Shown here in pieces: positions 19,659 to 28,838 of a stretch of DNA of 64,000 nucleotides (position 1 is its first letter; every line of letters begins with the position of its first letter). The DNA lies in NCBI RefSeq assembly GCF_040081985.1, contig NZ_JBEBMH010000010.1, forward strand, positions 124,001-188,000. The letters are read 5' to 3'. The DNA is from Kumtagia yinganensis. GTDB lineage: Bacteria; Pseudomonadota; Alphaproteobacteria; Rhizobiales; Rhizobiaceae. The notes beneath the pieces are model-generated. The model worked only from the letters and a program-made list of their open reading frames with translations. It ran no database searches and was not told where the DNA came from. The translations under genes and the position numbers were made by a program.

Positions 19659-22568
19659 TTACGGCTTGATCTCCCGCACCCGGGACAGCGCCACCACCAG
19701 CCGCTGCTGCGTGGCCTGATATTCGGCAAGCTTCTCGCGCTCGGCCTCGACGACCTCGGGCGCGGCGTTAGCGACGAAGCGATCGTTCGAAAGCTTCTTA
19801 TGGATGCGCGCGACCTCTTCCGTGACCTTGGCAAGTTCCTTCTGCAGTCGAGCAGCCTCGACGGCCAGGTCGATGATCCCGCCGAGCGGCAGGCAGATCG
19901 TCGCCTCGCCGAGAACGATCTGGGCCGAAGCCGATGGCGGCGCGGCTTCGTGCGTGATGGTGTCGACACGCGCCAGACGCTTGATGGCCGCATCCTGGCG
20001 CTCGAGCCGGCTGATGGTGGTGGCATCCGCGCCGACCACGACGAGCGGCGCAATCGCACCTGCCGGCACGTTCATCTCCGAGCGCACGGAACGGATGCCC
20101 GAAACCAGATCGATCAGCCAGTTGATCTCGGCCGCCGCATCCACATCGTCGAAGTCCGGCTGCGGCCAGCGCGCGTGGCAAAGCAAAGTCTGCCTCTCCT
20201 GGCCCTCGCCGGCCGTATGCGCCCAGAGTTCCTCGGTCATGAACGGCATCATCGGGTGCAGCAGCTTGTAGATCTCGTCGAGCACGAAGGCCATGCAGGC
20301 GCGGCTCTCGGCCTTCGCCTTCTCGTCATCGCCCATGAACACCGGCTTCAGCAGTTCGACGTACCAGTCGCAGACGAGGTTCCAGACGAAGCGGTACGCC
20401 GCGGCCGCCGCCTCGTTGAAGCGATAGCTGGTGATCCCATCGGTGATGGCATTGGCGGCGCGCGTCAGTTCGGTCAGGATCCAGCGGTTGACGGTGAGCT
20501 TGGCATCGTTCAGCCAGAAATCGTCGTTGCGCGCCACGCCGTTCATCTCGGCGAAGCGCGTGGCGTTCCAGAGTTTTGTGCCGAAGTTGCGATACCCAGC
20601 CACACGCGCCGGATCGAGCTTCACGTCCCTGCCCTGCGCGGCCATGATGGTCAGCGTGAAGCGCAGCGCATCGGCGCCGTATTCGCTGATCAGGTCGAGC
20701 GGGTCGATGACATTGCCCTTCGACTTCGACATTTTCGCGCCGGTCTTGTCGCGCACCAGGGCGTGGACATAGACCGTGTGGAACGGTTCCTCGTCCATGA
20801 AATGCAGGCCCATCATCATCATGCGGGCGACCCAGAAGAAGATGATGTCGAAGCCGGTCACCAGCACGTCGGTCTGGTAATAGGTCTTCAACTCGGGCGT
20901 GTTCTGAGGCCAGCCAAGCGTCGAGAACGGCCACAGCGCCGACGAGAACCAGGTGTCGAGCACATCCTCGTCGCGGACAAGGATCTCGCCCGGCTTGAAG
21001 TTTTCGAGCTTGTCCTCAACCCAGGCCTTCCACGGCCCGTCAAGCGCTAGATAGTGCTGAATCGCCGCCTCGAGTGCGGTTTCCTCGTCCTTCTCGACAA
21101 AGACCTGACCGTCCGGCCCGTACCAGGCCGGAATTTGGTGACCCCACCAGAGCTGGCGCGACACGCACCACGGCTCGATGTTCGCCATCCAGTCGAAATA
21201 GGTCTTTTCCCAGTTCTTCGGCACGAAGTTGGTACGGCCCTCGCGCACCGAAGCGATCGCGGGCTTGGCCAGCACCTTTGCGTCGAGGAACCACTGGTCG
21301 GTCAGCATCGGCTCGATGACGACGCCGGAACGGTCGCCGAAGGGCTGCATGATCTTTTTCGCTTCGACGAAGGGAACGTCGTTGCCCTCCGCGTCCTTGA
21401 CGCTGACGGCGAGCCCCTCGGCGGTGATCGCCTCGACGATGAGTTTTCGCGCGGCATAGCGGTCGAGGCCGCGATACTCGTCCGGCACCAGGTTGATGGC
21501 GTCGACATCGGCTTCGCCGGGCACGTCACCTGTCCGGGCGATCTCAAGCGCCTGCGCCGCGTAGTCGGCATAGGGTTCGCCGTCGGCGCGCATCACGGCG
21601 CGCGTGTCCATCAGCCGGTAGAGCGGAATGTTGTTGCGGCGGGCGACCTGATAGTCGTTGAAGTCGTGCGCGCCGGTGATCTTGACGGCGCCCGAGCCGA
21701 AGGTGGGATCGGGATATTCGTCGGTGACGATCGGGATCAGGCGCCGGTGCTCCTTCGGGCCGACCGGGATCTCGCAGAGCTTGCCGACGATCGGCTGATA
21801 GCGTTCGTCGGAAGGGTGCACAGCGACCGCGCCGTCGCCCAGCATGGTCTCCGGCCGCGTCGTCGCGATGGAAATGTAGTCGCGGTCTTCCTCCAGCACG
21901 ACATTGCCGTCGGCGTCCTTCTCGACATAGGTGTAGGTCTCGCCGCCGGCCAGCGGATATTTGAAGTGCCACATATGGCCGTCGGCTTCCTTGTTCTCCA
22001 CTTCGAGGTCGGAGATCGCCGTCTCGAAAGACGGGTCCCAATTGACCAGCCGCTTGCCGCGATAGATCAGCCCTTCCTTGTAGAGCCGCACGAAGACTTC
22101 GAGCACCGCTTCGGACAGGCCCTCATCCATGGTGAAGCGTTCGCGCGACCAGTCGCAGGACGCGCCGAGACGCTTCAACTGGTGGATGATCGAACCGCCG
22201 GACTGCTCCTTCCACGTCCAGACGCGGCTGATGAACTCGTCGCGTCCGATGTCGCGGCGCGAGATGCCGCTGGCGGCAAGCTGGCGCTCGACCACCATCT
22301 GCGTGGCGATGCCGGCATGGTCCATGCCGGGCTGCCAGAGCACATTCTTGCCGCGCATGCGCTCGAAGCGGACGAGAATGTCCTGCAGCGTGTTGTTGAG
22401 CGCATGCCCCATATGGAGCGATCCGGTGACATTGGGCGGCGGGATGACGATGGTGAAGGGTTCGGCGCCCGGCTCCGCACCCGCGCCGGCACGAAATGCG
22501 TCCTCAGCCTCCCAGCGTTCGGCGATCCGTGGTTCGACGGCTTTCGCATCATAGGTCTTGTCAAGCAT
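19659..22568 (-). CDS. valS: Valyl-tRNA synthetase
   Basis: 969 aa class I synthetase that charges tRNA-Val. Visible features: the HIGH-type motif NVTGSLHMGHALNNT near residue 50, the editing (CP1) domain in the middle, the KMSKSKGNVIDP motif for the second ATP site, and a C-terminal coiled coil (AARLQKELAKVTEEVARIHKKLS) typical of ValRS. Full length. It is not linked to the tRNA-Val gene 3.5 kb away except by proximity. Confidence 0.97.
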   Translation of the reverse strand: MLDKTYDAKAVEPRIAERWEAEDAFRAGAGAEPGAEPFTIVIPPPNVTGSLHMGHALNNTLQDILVRFERMRGKNVLWQPGMDHAGIATQMVVERQLAASGISRRDIGRDEFISRVWTWKEQSGGSIIHQLKRLGASCDWSRERFTMDEGLSEAVLEVFVRLYKEGLIYRGKRLVNWDPSFETAISDLEVENKEADGHMWHFKYPLAGGETYTYVEKDADGNVVLEEDRDYISIATTRPETMLGDGAVAVHPSDERYQPIVGKLCEIPVGPKEHRRLIPIVTDEYPDPTFGSGAVKITGAHDFNDYQVARRNNIPLYRLMDTRAVMRADGEPYADYAAQALEIARTGDVPGEADVDAINLVPDEYRGLDRYAARKLIVEAITAEGLAVSVKDAEGNDVPFVEAKKIMQPFGDRSGVVIEPMLTDQWFLDAKVLAKPAIASVREGRTNFVPKNWEKTYFDWMANIEPWCVSRQLWWGHQIPAWYGPDGQVFVEKDEETALEAAIQHYLALDGPWKAWVEDKLENFKPGEILVRDEDVLDTWFSSALWPFSTLGWPQNTPELKTYYQTDVLVTGFDIIFFWVARMMMMGLHFMDEEPFHTVYVHALVRDKTGAKMSKSKGNVIDPLDLISEYGADALRFTLTIMAAQGRDVKLDPARVAGYRNFGTKLWNATRFAEMNGVARNDDFWLNDAKLTVNRWILTELTRAANAITDGITSYRFNEAAAAAYRFVWNLVCDWYVELLKPVFMGDDEKAKAESRACMAFVLDEIYKLLHPMMPFMTEELWAHTAGEGQERQTLLCHARWPQPDFDDVDAAAEINWLIDLVSGIRSVRSEMNVPAGAIAPLVVVGADATTISRLERQDAAIKRLARVDTITHEAAPPSASAQIVLGEATICLPLGGIIDLAVEAARLQKELAKVTEEVARIHKKLSNDRFVANAAPEVVEAEREKLAEYQATQQRLVVALSRVREIKP

Positions 22569-22921
22569 GAAGAACCGCCCGCGACTGTCCGGAAATCGAA
22601 GGCCGGTGTAAATCGAATGGCGGCTGCCAAGTCAACCGCGGATGGCACACGCAGCACCGCGAAGTCGTTTCCATCGAAGGCGTTGCAGGCGCTCTGATTC
22701 ACCGCCGCAGAATTGCCGGCGAGAAATCGATGCTGGACAAAAGCGGGACAGTTGGGGCCTGGACGCTCTTTGCCGGCTGCCGAAACATCGCAGATATGTC
22801 TTAGTTTATAGCTGGCGTCGCGGCATTGGATTATGCAACTGGCGACCTACGTCGCGGGGGCACGTCGGTCGAATCTCAGGCCGGCATCGCCGCTCCGGGG
22901 TGCCGGCCTCTTCTGCCCCTC
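22569..22921. other. Intergenic region upstream of valS
   Basis: About 350 bases. It holds the valS promoter on the minus strand. Open frames on both strands have no protein-like composition that I recognise. Nothing else is seen. Confidence 0.45.
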
Positions 22922-23113
22922 TCAGTCGCCGATCGGCGGCAGTTGACGGGCATCCGCAACAACCGGATAGCAAACCCATTGCAACGGTGGTGCGGACTTG
23001 CCGCACCAGATGCACGCCGCGTCGCGGCTGTCGGCTTTTGGGAACGAGGTAGGCCCAAGATACGGTGATCCGCATGTCGGGCACTCGGGATCGTCTTCCA
23101 GGATCGCAGGCAT
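22922..23113 (-). CDS. Small zinc-ribbon protein
   Basis: 63 aa starting MPAILEDDPECPTCGSPYLG, preceded by GGGAG at 7 bases. Two Cys pairs, CPTC and CIWC, 23 residues apart, form a probable structural zinc site. The rest has a Trp/Cys cluster (LQWVCYPVV) and a Pro-rich end. It is a single-gene unit between valS and the RTX gene. No function is known to me; such ribbons often bind nucleic acid or proteins. Confidence 0.55.
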   Translation of the reverse strand: MPAILEDDPECPTCGSPYLGPTSFPKADSRDAACIWCGKSAPPLQWVCYPVVADARQLPPIGD

Positions 23114-23250
23114 CGATAGCTCCCACAATTTAGTCCTGGCAGCATCCCATCAACACCTTATTGATTGCAATTCAGGCAATAGAGCGAAGTCGCAATCAAA
23201 AAGCCTGACCCGGTTTACTATCCGTTCGGTGAGTGAATAGCTGAGGAGGT

Positions 23251-23278
23251 AGCCCGGCGGCCGAAAGGTGGCCGGGCT
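23251..23278 (-). terminator. Hairpin after the RTX gene
   Basis: AGCCCGGC (23251-23258) pairs with GCCGGGCT (23271-23278) around a 12-base loop, about 20 bases past the RTX stop codon on the minus strand. No T-run follows, so termination is likely but not certain. Confidence 0.45.
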
Positions 23279-23299
23279 TCATTGCCGGCTATGCGACAG

Positions 23300-24871
23300 C
23301 TAAATCACTGTAAAGTCGGCGGCGCTGATAGCCGGCGCCCCGACGAGCGTCGCGAAATGGATGCTCCCGGAAGTAGCCCCACTGCCATCGGCATCATAGT
23401 AAAGCTTGCCGGTGTCGGTTTCGTAGATGATGTGGTCGTTGGAATCCTGGGCGAGGCCGGTGTCATTTGCCCGAAACAACCCCGAGGCCAGCGCGCCGCC
23501 CGCGCCAACTCCGGCGAAAGTGGCATGGTCTATTCGGATCGTGTCGTCGGCAACCAGGAAATCTGTGATCTTGTCAGCATCAACTCCTCCGACAAAGTGA
23601 AAATCGAAAAAGTCCTTGCCGCTTCCGCCCGTCAACGTATCGTTGGCCTTGCCACCATCGAGCGTATCGTCGCCTGCACCGCCGACCAGGACGTTGTCGT
23701 GCCCGCCGCCAAAAAGTATGTCGTTGAACTTGGTGCCGATGGCATTCGGTATGGCAACGACCTGGTCGGTATTGCCGAACGTATCGATTGCCCTGTCCGC
23801 CTCCACGCCACCCTGCTTGCCTCCAGACCAGAGATTCACGATGACGCGCCCGGAACCGGTTTCCAAGCCGTAGTTCACCGTGTCCTTGCCCGCGCCGCCA
23901 TTCAGGCTGTCGGCGCCTTCCCCTCCCACCAGCACATCATCGCCGTCGCCGCCGGCCAGGACGTCGTTTCCCGCGCCGCCTATGAAGGTGTTGGCAAAAC
24001 TGTCGCCAGTGAGATTATCCGCACCGCTGCCACCCGTGACATTTTCGACGTTCCGCAGCCCATCCTCATTGGCGCCGCCAACTGCCAGGTAGGCGGTGGT
24101 TGCGCCGTTCAGCGAGACCGAAATCGCTTCACTCTTTTCCGTATAGAGCGCCGTATCGACACCGTTCCCGCCATCGATGATGTCCTTGCCGAGACCGCCA
24201 ACGAATGTGTCGTCTCCGTCGAGGCCGTAGAGCCTGTCGTTCCCACCGCCCCCAACCAAAATATTCGCGAATCCGTCACCTGTCAGTTGATCGGCACCGC
24301 TGCCACCCGTGACGTTTTCAACGTTGCGGAGCCCATCCTCGGTGACTCCGTTGACGGTGACATAGGCGGTGGTCGCGCCGTTCAACGTAACAGAAACCGC
24401 TCCGCTCTTATCCGAGTACAACGCCGTATCGCTGCCTGTCCCGCCATCGATGATGTCCTTGCCATCGCCGCCCAGGAAAGTGTCGTTTCCGGCGAAACCC
24501 GACAGCCTGTCGTTCAAGACCGTTCCGGTCAGTGTGTCATCTCCGGCAAGGACAAGTCCGAGCATCCCCTTGGTGTCGCCGGCCGTCGCCAAGGCGGCAA
24601 GCGATGACGCGCTCACGCTGGGCATGCCCGTTATCTTAAACGTGGTTTCACCGCCGACGACCAAGGCGACGGTGGATATGGTACCTCCGTTTGGCAAATG
24701 TGACGAATCGTATGTAAGATTACTACCTTTAAATAGAGTGTAGTTTTGCGCATCGTCAAAGTATTTTGCCGCGGTCGTGGCCGTCGTCGCGTTGTCATAG
24801 TCAAACAGACCAGCGGCGTTCAGGCTGTCCATGTTCAGGGCGACGGATGTTCCACCGGTTACGATTGCCAT
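23300..24871 (-). CDS. RTX (hemolysin-type Ca2+-binding) repeat protein, probably type I secreted
   Basis: 523 aa starting MAIVTGGTSVALNMDSLNAAG after GGGAGG. No N-terminal signal peptide is seen. Glycine/aspartate nonapeptide repeats of the form GGxGxDxLx occur in about four blocks between residues 105 and 430, for example GGAGNDVLAGGDGDDVLVGG. The C-terminal ~100 residues (ending GAPAISAADFTVI) fit an uncleaved type I secretion signal. Two consecutive 91-residue units share TEDGLRNVENVTGGSGAD, an internal duplication. No ABC/MFP secretion genes are adjacent. No catalytic domain is visible, so it may be a surface or biofilm protein. Confidence 0.88.
   Translation of the reverse strand: MAIVTGGTSVALNMDSLNAAGLFDYDNATTATTAAKYFDDAQNYTLFKGSNLTYDSSHLPNGGTISTVALVVGGETTFKITGMPSVSASSLAALATAGDTKGMLGLVLAGDDTLTGTVLNDRLSGFAGNDTFLGGDGKDIIDGGTGSDTALYSDKSGAVSVTLNGATTAYVTVNGVTEDGLRNVENVTGGSGADQLTGDGFANILVGGGGNDRLYGLDGDDTFVGGLGKDIIDGGNGVDTALYTEKSEAISVSLNGATTAYLAVGGANEDGLRNVENVTGGSGADNLTGDSFANTFIGGAGNDVLAGGDGDDVLVGGEGADSLNGGAGKDTVNYGLETGSGRVIVNLWSGGKQGGVEADRAIDTFGNTDQVVAIPNAIGTKFNDILFGGGHDNVLVGGAGDDTLDGGKANDTLTGGSGKDFFDFHFVGGVDADKITDFLVADDTIRIDHATFAGVGAGGALASGLFRANDTGLAQDSNDHIIYETDTGKLYYDADGSGATSGSIHFATLVGAPAISAADFTVI
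24031..24383 (-). repeat. 273-base tandem duplication inside the RTX gene
   Basis: The block around 24031-24110 (ENVTGG and the TTAYLAV strand) is repeated at about 24304-24383 with a period of 273 bases (91 codons) and moderate divergence. This explains the two near-identical protein modules. The boundaries are approximate. Confidence 0.6.
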
Positions 24872-25154
24872 CTATTCCTCCCTTGGCGGAAAAGGCGCTT
24901 TGGTTCGCCTTCTAAGACTTGTACAGTATATTCTCGCCGAGGAACGAAACGTCTCACCCGTTGGGCGGACAAGGCCTCTCCGTTTGGGGTAGTTCCGAAA
25001 CGGCTCGAAGTCGGAGCCGCTTGGCGCTCTCCTTGGAGCCGCGCAAAAATGAAAGCTGTATTCGCTGCTGCCGCGCAGGACCGGTTCGACCTCAGGTCGG
25101 CACGGCGCCGGGCGCCGCCCTTAGGGAGTCTTTTATCGTGCCGTTGCTATTGTC

Positions 25155-25283
25155 TTGAGCGATCTCACGCCCGAGGAGGCCCTTGTCACGTTTCTGGCCG
25201 AGTGCGATTACGATGACGCTCTCCGGTCCATGGAAGCGAAACTTGACGACGAACGGTTGCCGCTCCGACCGGTTCGTCGGTGA
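25155..25283 (+). CDS. Possible small ORF (42 aa)
   Basis: A TTG-started frame encodes LSDLTPEEALVTFLAECDYDDALRSM and ends RPVRR. It is acidic at first and basic at the end, with protein-like composition, but it lacks a clear ribosome-binding site and I recall no family. It may be the tail of a decayed gene. Kept at low confidence. Confidence 0.25.
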   Translation: MSDLTPEEALVTFLAECDYDDALRSMEAKLDDERLPLRPVRR

Positions 25284-25368
25284 CGACGCAGGTGGCCTAT
25301 GCCATCCCTACCATCCATGGCATGTTTGCCCTCATCGTCTTCCTGTTGCCTGTAAACGCATCGCGCAA

Positions 25369-26052
25369 ATGACCCCAGACCAGCCAATCGTCCCGGACGA
25401 GCCGAGGGTAGCCGCGCTTCGTCGCGTGCTTGATCCCGCGGCCCGTGCAAGCGAGATTCTGTTTGGCCTGATCATGGTCCTGACCTTTACGCTTTCGCTC
25501 GGCGCCGCCGGTGTGGGCAAGGTCGACGTGCAGACCGTGTTGCTTGGCGCCCTCGGCTGCAACCTGGCCTGGGGCTTGATCGACGCCGTCATGTATTTGA
25601 TGGGCGTTCGCGCCGAGCATGGGCTGGCCGCTTCCGCCGTCCGGGCCGTCCGTGCGGCCACCACTCCCGCCGCCGCCCGCCTGATCATCGCGGAGCGCCT
25701 TCCACCGGCCATTCTGCCCGCGCTGACGCAAAACGACCTCGAGCGGATACGGCTTCATCTCGGCACATTGCCGCCGGAGAGCCTGGCGCCACGGATCGGG
25801 CGGGACGACTGGCTTGCCGCGCTTGGCGTGTTCCTGCTCGTCTTTTTATCCGTGGTGCCGGTTGCCATTCCTTTCCTGCTTATCCCGGATATCGCTCTCG
25901 CATTGCGCGTCTCCAACGCCGTGGCGGTAAGTCTGCTCTTCCTGACCGGCTTCGCCTTCGGCCGCCATGTCGGAAGGCCGTGGCAGGTCGGCTTCTCCAT
26001 GGTTGCCGTCGGCATTGCTCTCGTCGCCGTAGCGATGGCGCTGGGCGGTTGA
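25369..26052 (+). CDS. VIT1/CCC1-like integral membrane protein
   Basis: 227 aa from MTPDQPIVPDEP. Hydrophobic segments near residues 30-50 (ILFGLIMVLTFTLSLG), 60-80, 145-170 and 175-225 suggest about five membrane helices. The first helix and the soluble middle part (ILPALTQNDLERIRLHLGTLPP) resemble small VIT-family proteins, known for iron/manganese transport. Metal-binding residues are not obvious. The frame continues upstream to 25183, but the proximal part looks non-coding. Function is tentative. Confidence 0.6.
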   Translation: MTPDQPIVPDEPRVAALRRVLDPAARASEILFGLIMVLTFTLSLGAAGVGKVDVQTVLLGALGCNLAWGLIDAVMYLMGVRAEHGLAASAVRAVRAATTPAAARLIIAERLPPAILPALTQNDLERIRLHLGTLPPESLAPRIGRDDWLAALGVFLLVFLSVVPVAIPFLLIPDIALALRVSNAVAVSLLFLTGFAFGRHVGRPWQVGFSMVAVGIALVAVAMALGG

Positions 26053-26094
26053 GAGATTTTTCCGGCTAACCTGCCTCGGCTTGCTGGGGCGGGT

Positions 26095-27021
26095 TCATTC
26101 GGCCCAGGCGACATTTCCCGTGAAGGCGATGGTCAGCCAGCGGTCGTGCCCCTCCTCTCCGATCGCCCGGCCCACCTCGTCACGGATGCGATCCCACTCG
26201 TCGATGGCCTTGGGGTGCTGTCCCCGCGGAACGATGAAGTAGATCTCGATCTGGATCGCGCGCCCGACCCGCGCCACATAGGCCCGGTGCGAAAGGAAGC
26301 CGTGCCGCTCGATGGTTTCGGCCGCCACCTGGTCGACGTGGATCTTGAGTTCCGTGGGAGCGATCAGCAGGATATCGGAGAGTGCCTGCCGCACCGTACC
26401 GATCGGCAAGGGGATAATGACCACGCATACAAGCGCCAGGGCGACCGGGTCCACGTAGGGGGTGATCCAGTCCAGTGGCGTTCCCTTGACGGCATAACCG
26501 GTGACGAAGGCAATCAGCAGGGCGAGCGTGATGCCTCCCGACATGATCCAGGCCCTGACGTCCAGGGCGATGAAATCGGATTGCAGCCGACGGTTCGCCC
26601 GCGCCTCCAGCCATGCCATCGCAAGGCATATGACCACCGTGATCGCCGCGTAGATGATGGCGTAGTCGAACCGAAGCTCATGCCCTCCTTCCAATATATT
26701 GGAGACGGCATTGATCAGCGCGTAGACCGCGACGGCGATCAGCAAGGTGCCGTTGAGCAGAAGGACGATCGGCTCCAGATGCCAGAAGCCCATCGTAAAA
26801 CGACCGTGAAGCTTTCCATATGGCTTCTCGTGCTGCGCCGACCTGACGATCAAGCTGGAAATCCAGAGGGCCAGCGCCGTCATGCCGGCATCGCCGAGCG
26901 AATAGACACCGTCGAAGGCGATGGAGAACGAGCCGGATAGCAACCCCAGCACAATGCCGAACGTGGCAACAACAACGGTCGCGGAGATCGAAATGCGAAG
27001 CAGGCGCTGTTCGTTGAGCAT
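26095..27021 (-). CDS. Cation diffusion facilitator (CDF) family transporter
   Basis: 308 aa from MLNEQRLLRISISATVV at 27021; an upstream in-frame extension is Arg/Pro-rich and unlikely to be coding. Membrane helices cover residues 10-215, and a cytosolic C-terminal domain follows (LKIHVDQVAAETIERHGF onward). The CDF acidic site in TM2 reads FDGVYSLGDAG. The TM5 equivalent reads LDVRAWIMSGG, where the usual second acidic residue is a Trp. So the metal preference may differ from ZitB/FieF types. It diverges from the AdiC-like gene with about 95 bases between them. Confidence 0.82.
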   Translation of the reverse strand: MLNEQRLLRISISATVVVATFGIVLGLLSGSFSIAFDGVYSLGDAGMTALALWISSLIVRSAQHEKPYGKLHGRFTMGFWHLEPIVLLLNGTLLIAVAVYALINAVSNILEGGHELRFDYAIIYAAITVVICLAMAWLEARANRRLQSDFIALDVRAWIMSGGITLALLIAFVTGYAVKGTPLDWITPYVDPVALALVCVVIIPLPIGTVRQALSDILLIAPTELKIHVDQVAAETIERHGFLSHRAYVARVGRAIQIEIYFIVPRGQHPKAIDEWDRIRDEVGRAIGEEGHDRWLTIAFTGNVAWAE

Positions 27022-27116
27022 TTCATTTCTCGAATGTTTTCCCGGCGAAACTATACTATCATCAATCGACGGTTGGCAGGGGCAGCCACTGCGCGCAGGC
27101 AGGGACGGAGGGGACC

Positions 27117-28439
27117 ATGGCTGCAGGAAACAATGCCAAGAGCCTGGGAATAGCGGCCTGCACGGCCATCGTGGTCGGCAACATGGTCGGCTCCGGCTTC
27201 TATCTGTCGCCGGCCGCGGTCGCCCCATACGGCAATCTCGCGATCCTGGTGTGGATCGTCATGGGAGCAGGCGCGATCTGCCTTGGCCTCACTTTCGCGA
27301 AACTGGCGCGGCTCGCGCCGGCGACTGGCGGTCCTTATGCCTATACACGCCTCGCCTATGGCGATTTCCCCGGCTTTCTCATCGCCTGGGGGTATTGGAT
27401 ATCGATCTGGGCTTCATTGCCGGTCATCGCGGTCGCGTTTGCCGGCGTGGTCATCGATCTGTTCCCGGCGCTTCGGGGACGCGGCATGGCCGTGATGCTT
27501 ACGCTTGGCGCAATATGGCTGGTCGTGCTCGTCAACCTCAGGGGTGTCGGAACGGCCGGCCATTTCGCGCAGGTGACGACCTACGCCAAGTTGGTGCCCT
27601 TCGGCGCCATAGCGATCCTTGGGTTGTTTTATATCGACACCTCGCACTTCGCCGATTTCAACCCCAGCGGCGTGCCGCTCTGGCAGGCATGCGCCACGCT
27701 CGCTCCGCTGACCATGTTCGCCTATCTCGGCCTGGAATCGGCCACTGTGCCGGCCGGCGACGTCAGCGACCCGGAACGGACCATTCCCCGCTCCACCGTG
27801 CTGGGAATCGGCATCGCGGCGGGCCTTTATGTGCTCGGAACCATCGTTGTGATGGGACTTCTGCCGCGCGAGCAACTCATCGGGTCCGTTGCGCCGTTCT
27901 CAGACGCCGCCAATGTGATGTGGGGCCGCGGCGGCGAGATCGCAGTTTCCATCGCCGTCGTCCTGTCCTCGATCGGGGCACTCAACGGCTGGACGCTGCT
28001 CATGGGGCAGGTGCCGATGGCGGCGGCGCGCGACGGACTGTTTCCGCCTTTGTTCGGCACACTTTCTTCCAGAGGTGTTCCCGCCACGGGGATTGTCGTT
28101 TCGGCGATATTGGCAACCGTGCTGGTTCTCCTTCAGGCTTCGGGCTCGGGAGGTTTTTCGGCATTCTACAGCCTCGTCGTCGGGCTGAGCACCATGGCGG
28201 CGGTTATCCCTTATGCCTTCTGCGCACTGGCGAGCGGTCTCGTCTCGGCGCGGGTCGGCAACGCAGCGCGGGTACCCCGGGTGACAGTGGTGGAAATCAT
28301 CGCCTTCGTCTTCGCGATGTTCACGCTTTACGGATGCGGCGCCGAACCGGTGCTCTATGGGCTGGTGTTGCTGCTGCTCGGCATTCCAGTGTTCGTCTGG
28401 CAGCGGAGGCATTCGGGCGTTCCACCTGACCAGTTGTAA
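27117..28439 (+). CDS. AdiC-like arginine/agmatine-type amino acid antiporter
   Basis: 440 aa APC-superfamily membrane protein with about 12 helices. TM1 holds ACTAIVVGNMVGSGFYLSP, with the GSG unwound motif that binds the amino acid backbone. TM6 region: FAYLGLESATVPAGDVSDPERTIPRST, matching AdiC-type exchangers (the Trp/Phe gate area is LTMFAYLGLES). It precedes the two decarboxylase genes on the same strand, about 400 bases upstream. This supports arginine-in/agmatine-out exchange, but the substrate is inferred. A paralog lies at 37442-38794. Confidence 0.82.
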   Translation: MAAGNNAKSLGIAACTAIVVGNMVGSGFYLSPAAVAPYGNLAILVWIVMGAGAICLGLTFAKLARLAPATGGPYAYTRLAYGDFPGFLIAWGYWISIWASLPVIAVAFAGVVIDLFPALRGRGMAVMLTLGAIWLVVLVNLRGVGTAGHFAQVTTYAKLVPFGAIAILGLFYIDTSHFADFNPSGVPLWQACATLAPLTMFAYLGLESATVPAGDVSDPERTIPRSTVLGIGIAAGLYVLGTIVVMGLLPREQLIGSVAPFSDAANVMWGRGGEIAVSIAVVLSSIGALNGWTLLMGQVPMAAARDGLFPPLFGTLSSRGVPATGIVVSAILATVLVLLQASGSGGFSAFYSLVVGLSTMAAVIPYAFCALASGLVSARVGNAARVPRVTVVEIIAFVFAMFTLYGCGAEPVLYGLVLLLLGIPVFVWQRRHSGVPPDQL

Positions 28440-28838
28440 TTGGACCTTGCCGTAGGTCCGATACCAATCAGGACGTTCCAAAAATCCTGATGGCTATTCG
28501 ATCGGAGATTGGTGCGGGTCGACCCGAGACCGACGTTTCCTGCTGCGACGACAGGTAGCCGGCAACACCGGCGCAAGCGATAATTAGCCGGCGCATCATT
28601 TCCGGACTGAATTTGCCGATAACTGCTTCCACGGCCGTGTTTCCTTGGCCAATCAAGTATTTCCGGCCCGTCTCTAGACCGACCATTAACTGTAACTAAC
28701 ACGCTATCGGCTTGATGCCTGCCGCAACCGGCGCGACCTTAGGCGCTAAACTATTCGCGCCTTGCCCAGCGGCATGCGACAGGCGCGACAACAAGATGAA
28801 GCCTGGCCACACGAGCCGGGCACAAAGCGGAGGAATGG
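28440..28838. other. Intergenic region before the decarboxylase operon, with two hairpins
   Basis: About 400 bases. Just past the AdiC-like stop, GGACCT (28442-28447) pairs with AGGTCC (28454-28459), then ATCAGGA (28467-28473) pairs with TCCTGAT (28485-28491). These could end the upstream transcript. The promoter of the decarboxylase operon should lie in the remaining part. I could not fix its boxes. A short minus-strand frame here has no ribosome-binding site and is not called. Confidence 0.5.

Noticed and set aside
23616..24743. Regular short repeats suggestive of a CRISPR array
   Set aside because: They are glycine/aspartate codon repeats of the RTX protein, with no constant repeat plus unique spacer pattern.
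28468..28686. 72-aa minus-strand frame (MVGLETGRKYL...)
   Set aside because: Protein-like composition but no ribosome-binding site, and it overlaps the region expected to hold the decarboxylase promoter; not enough support.
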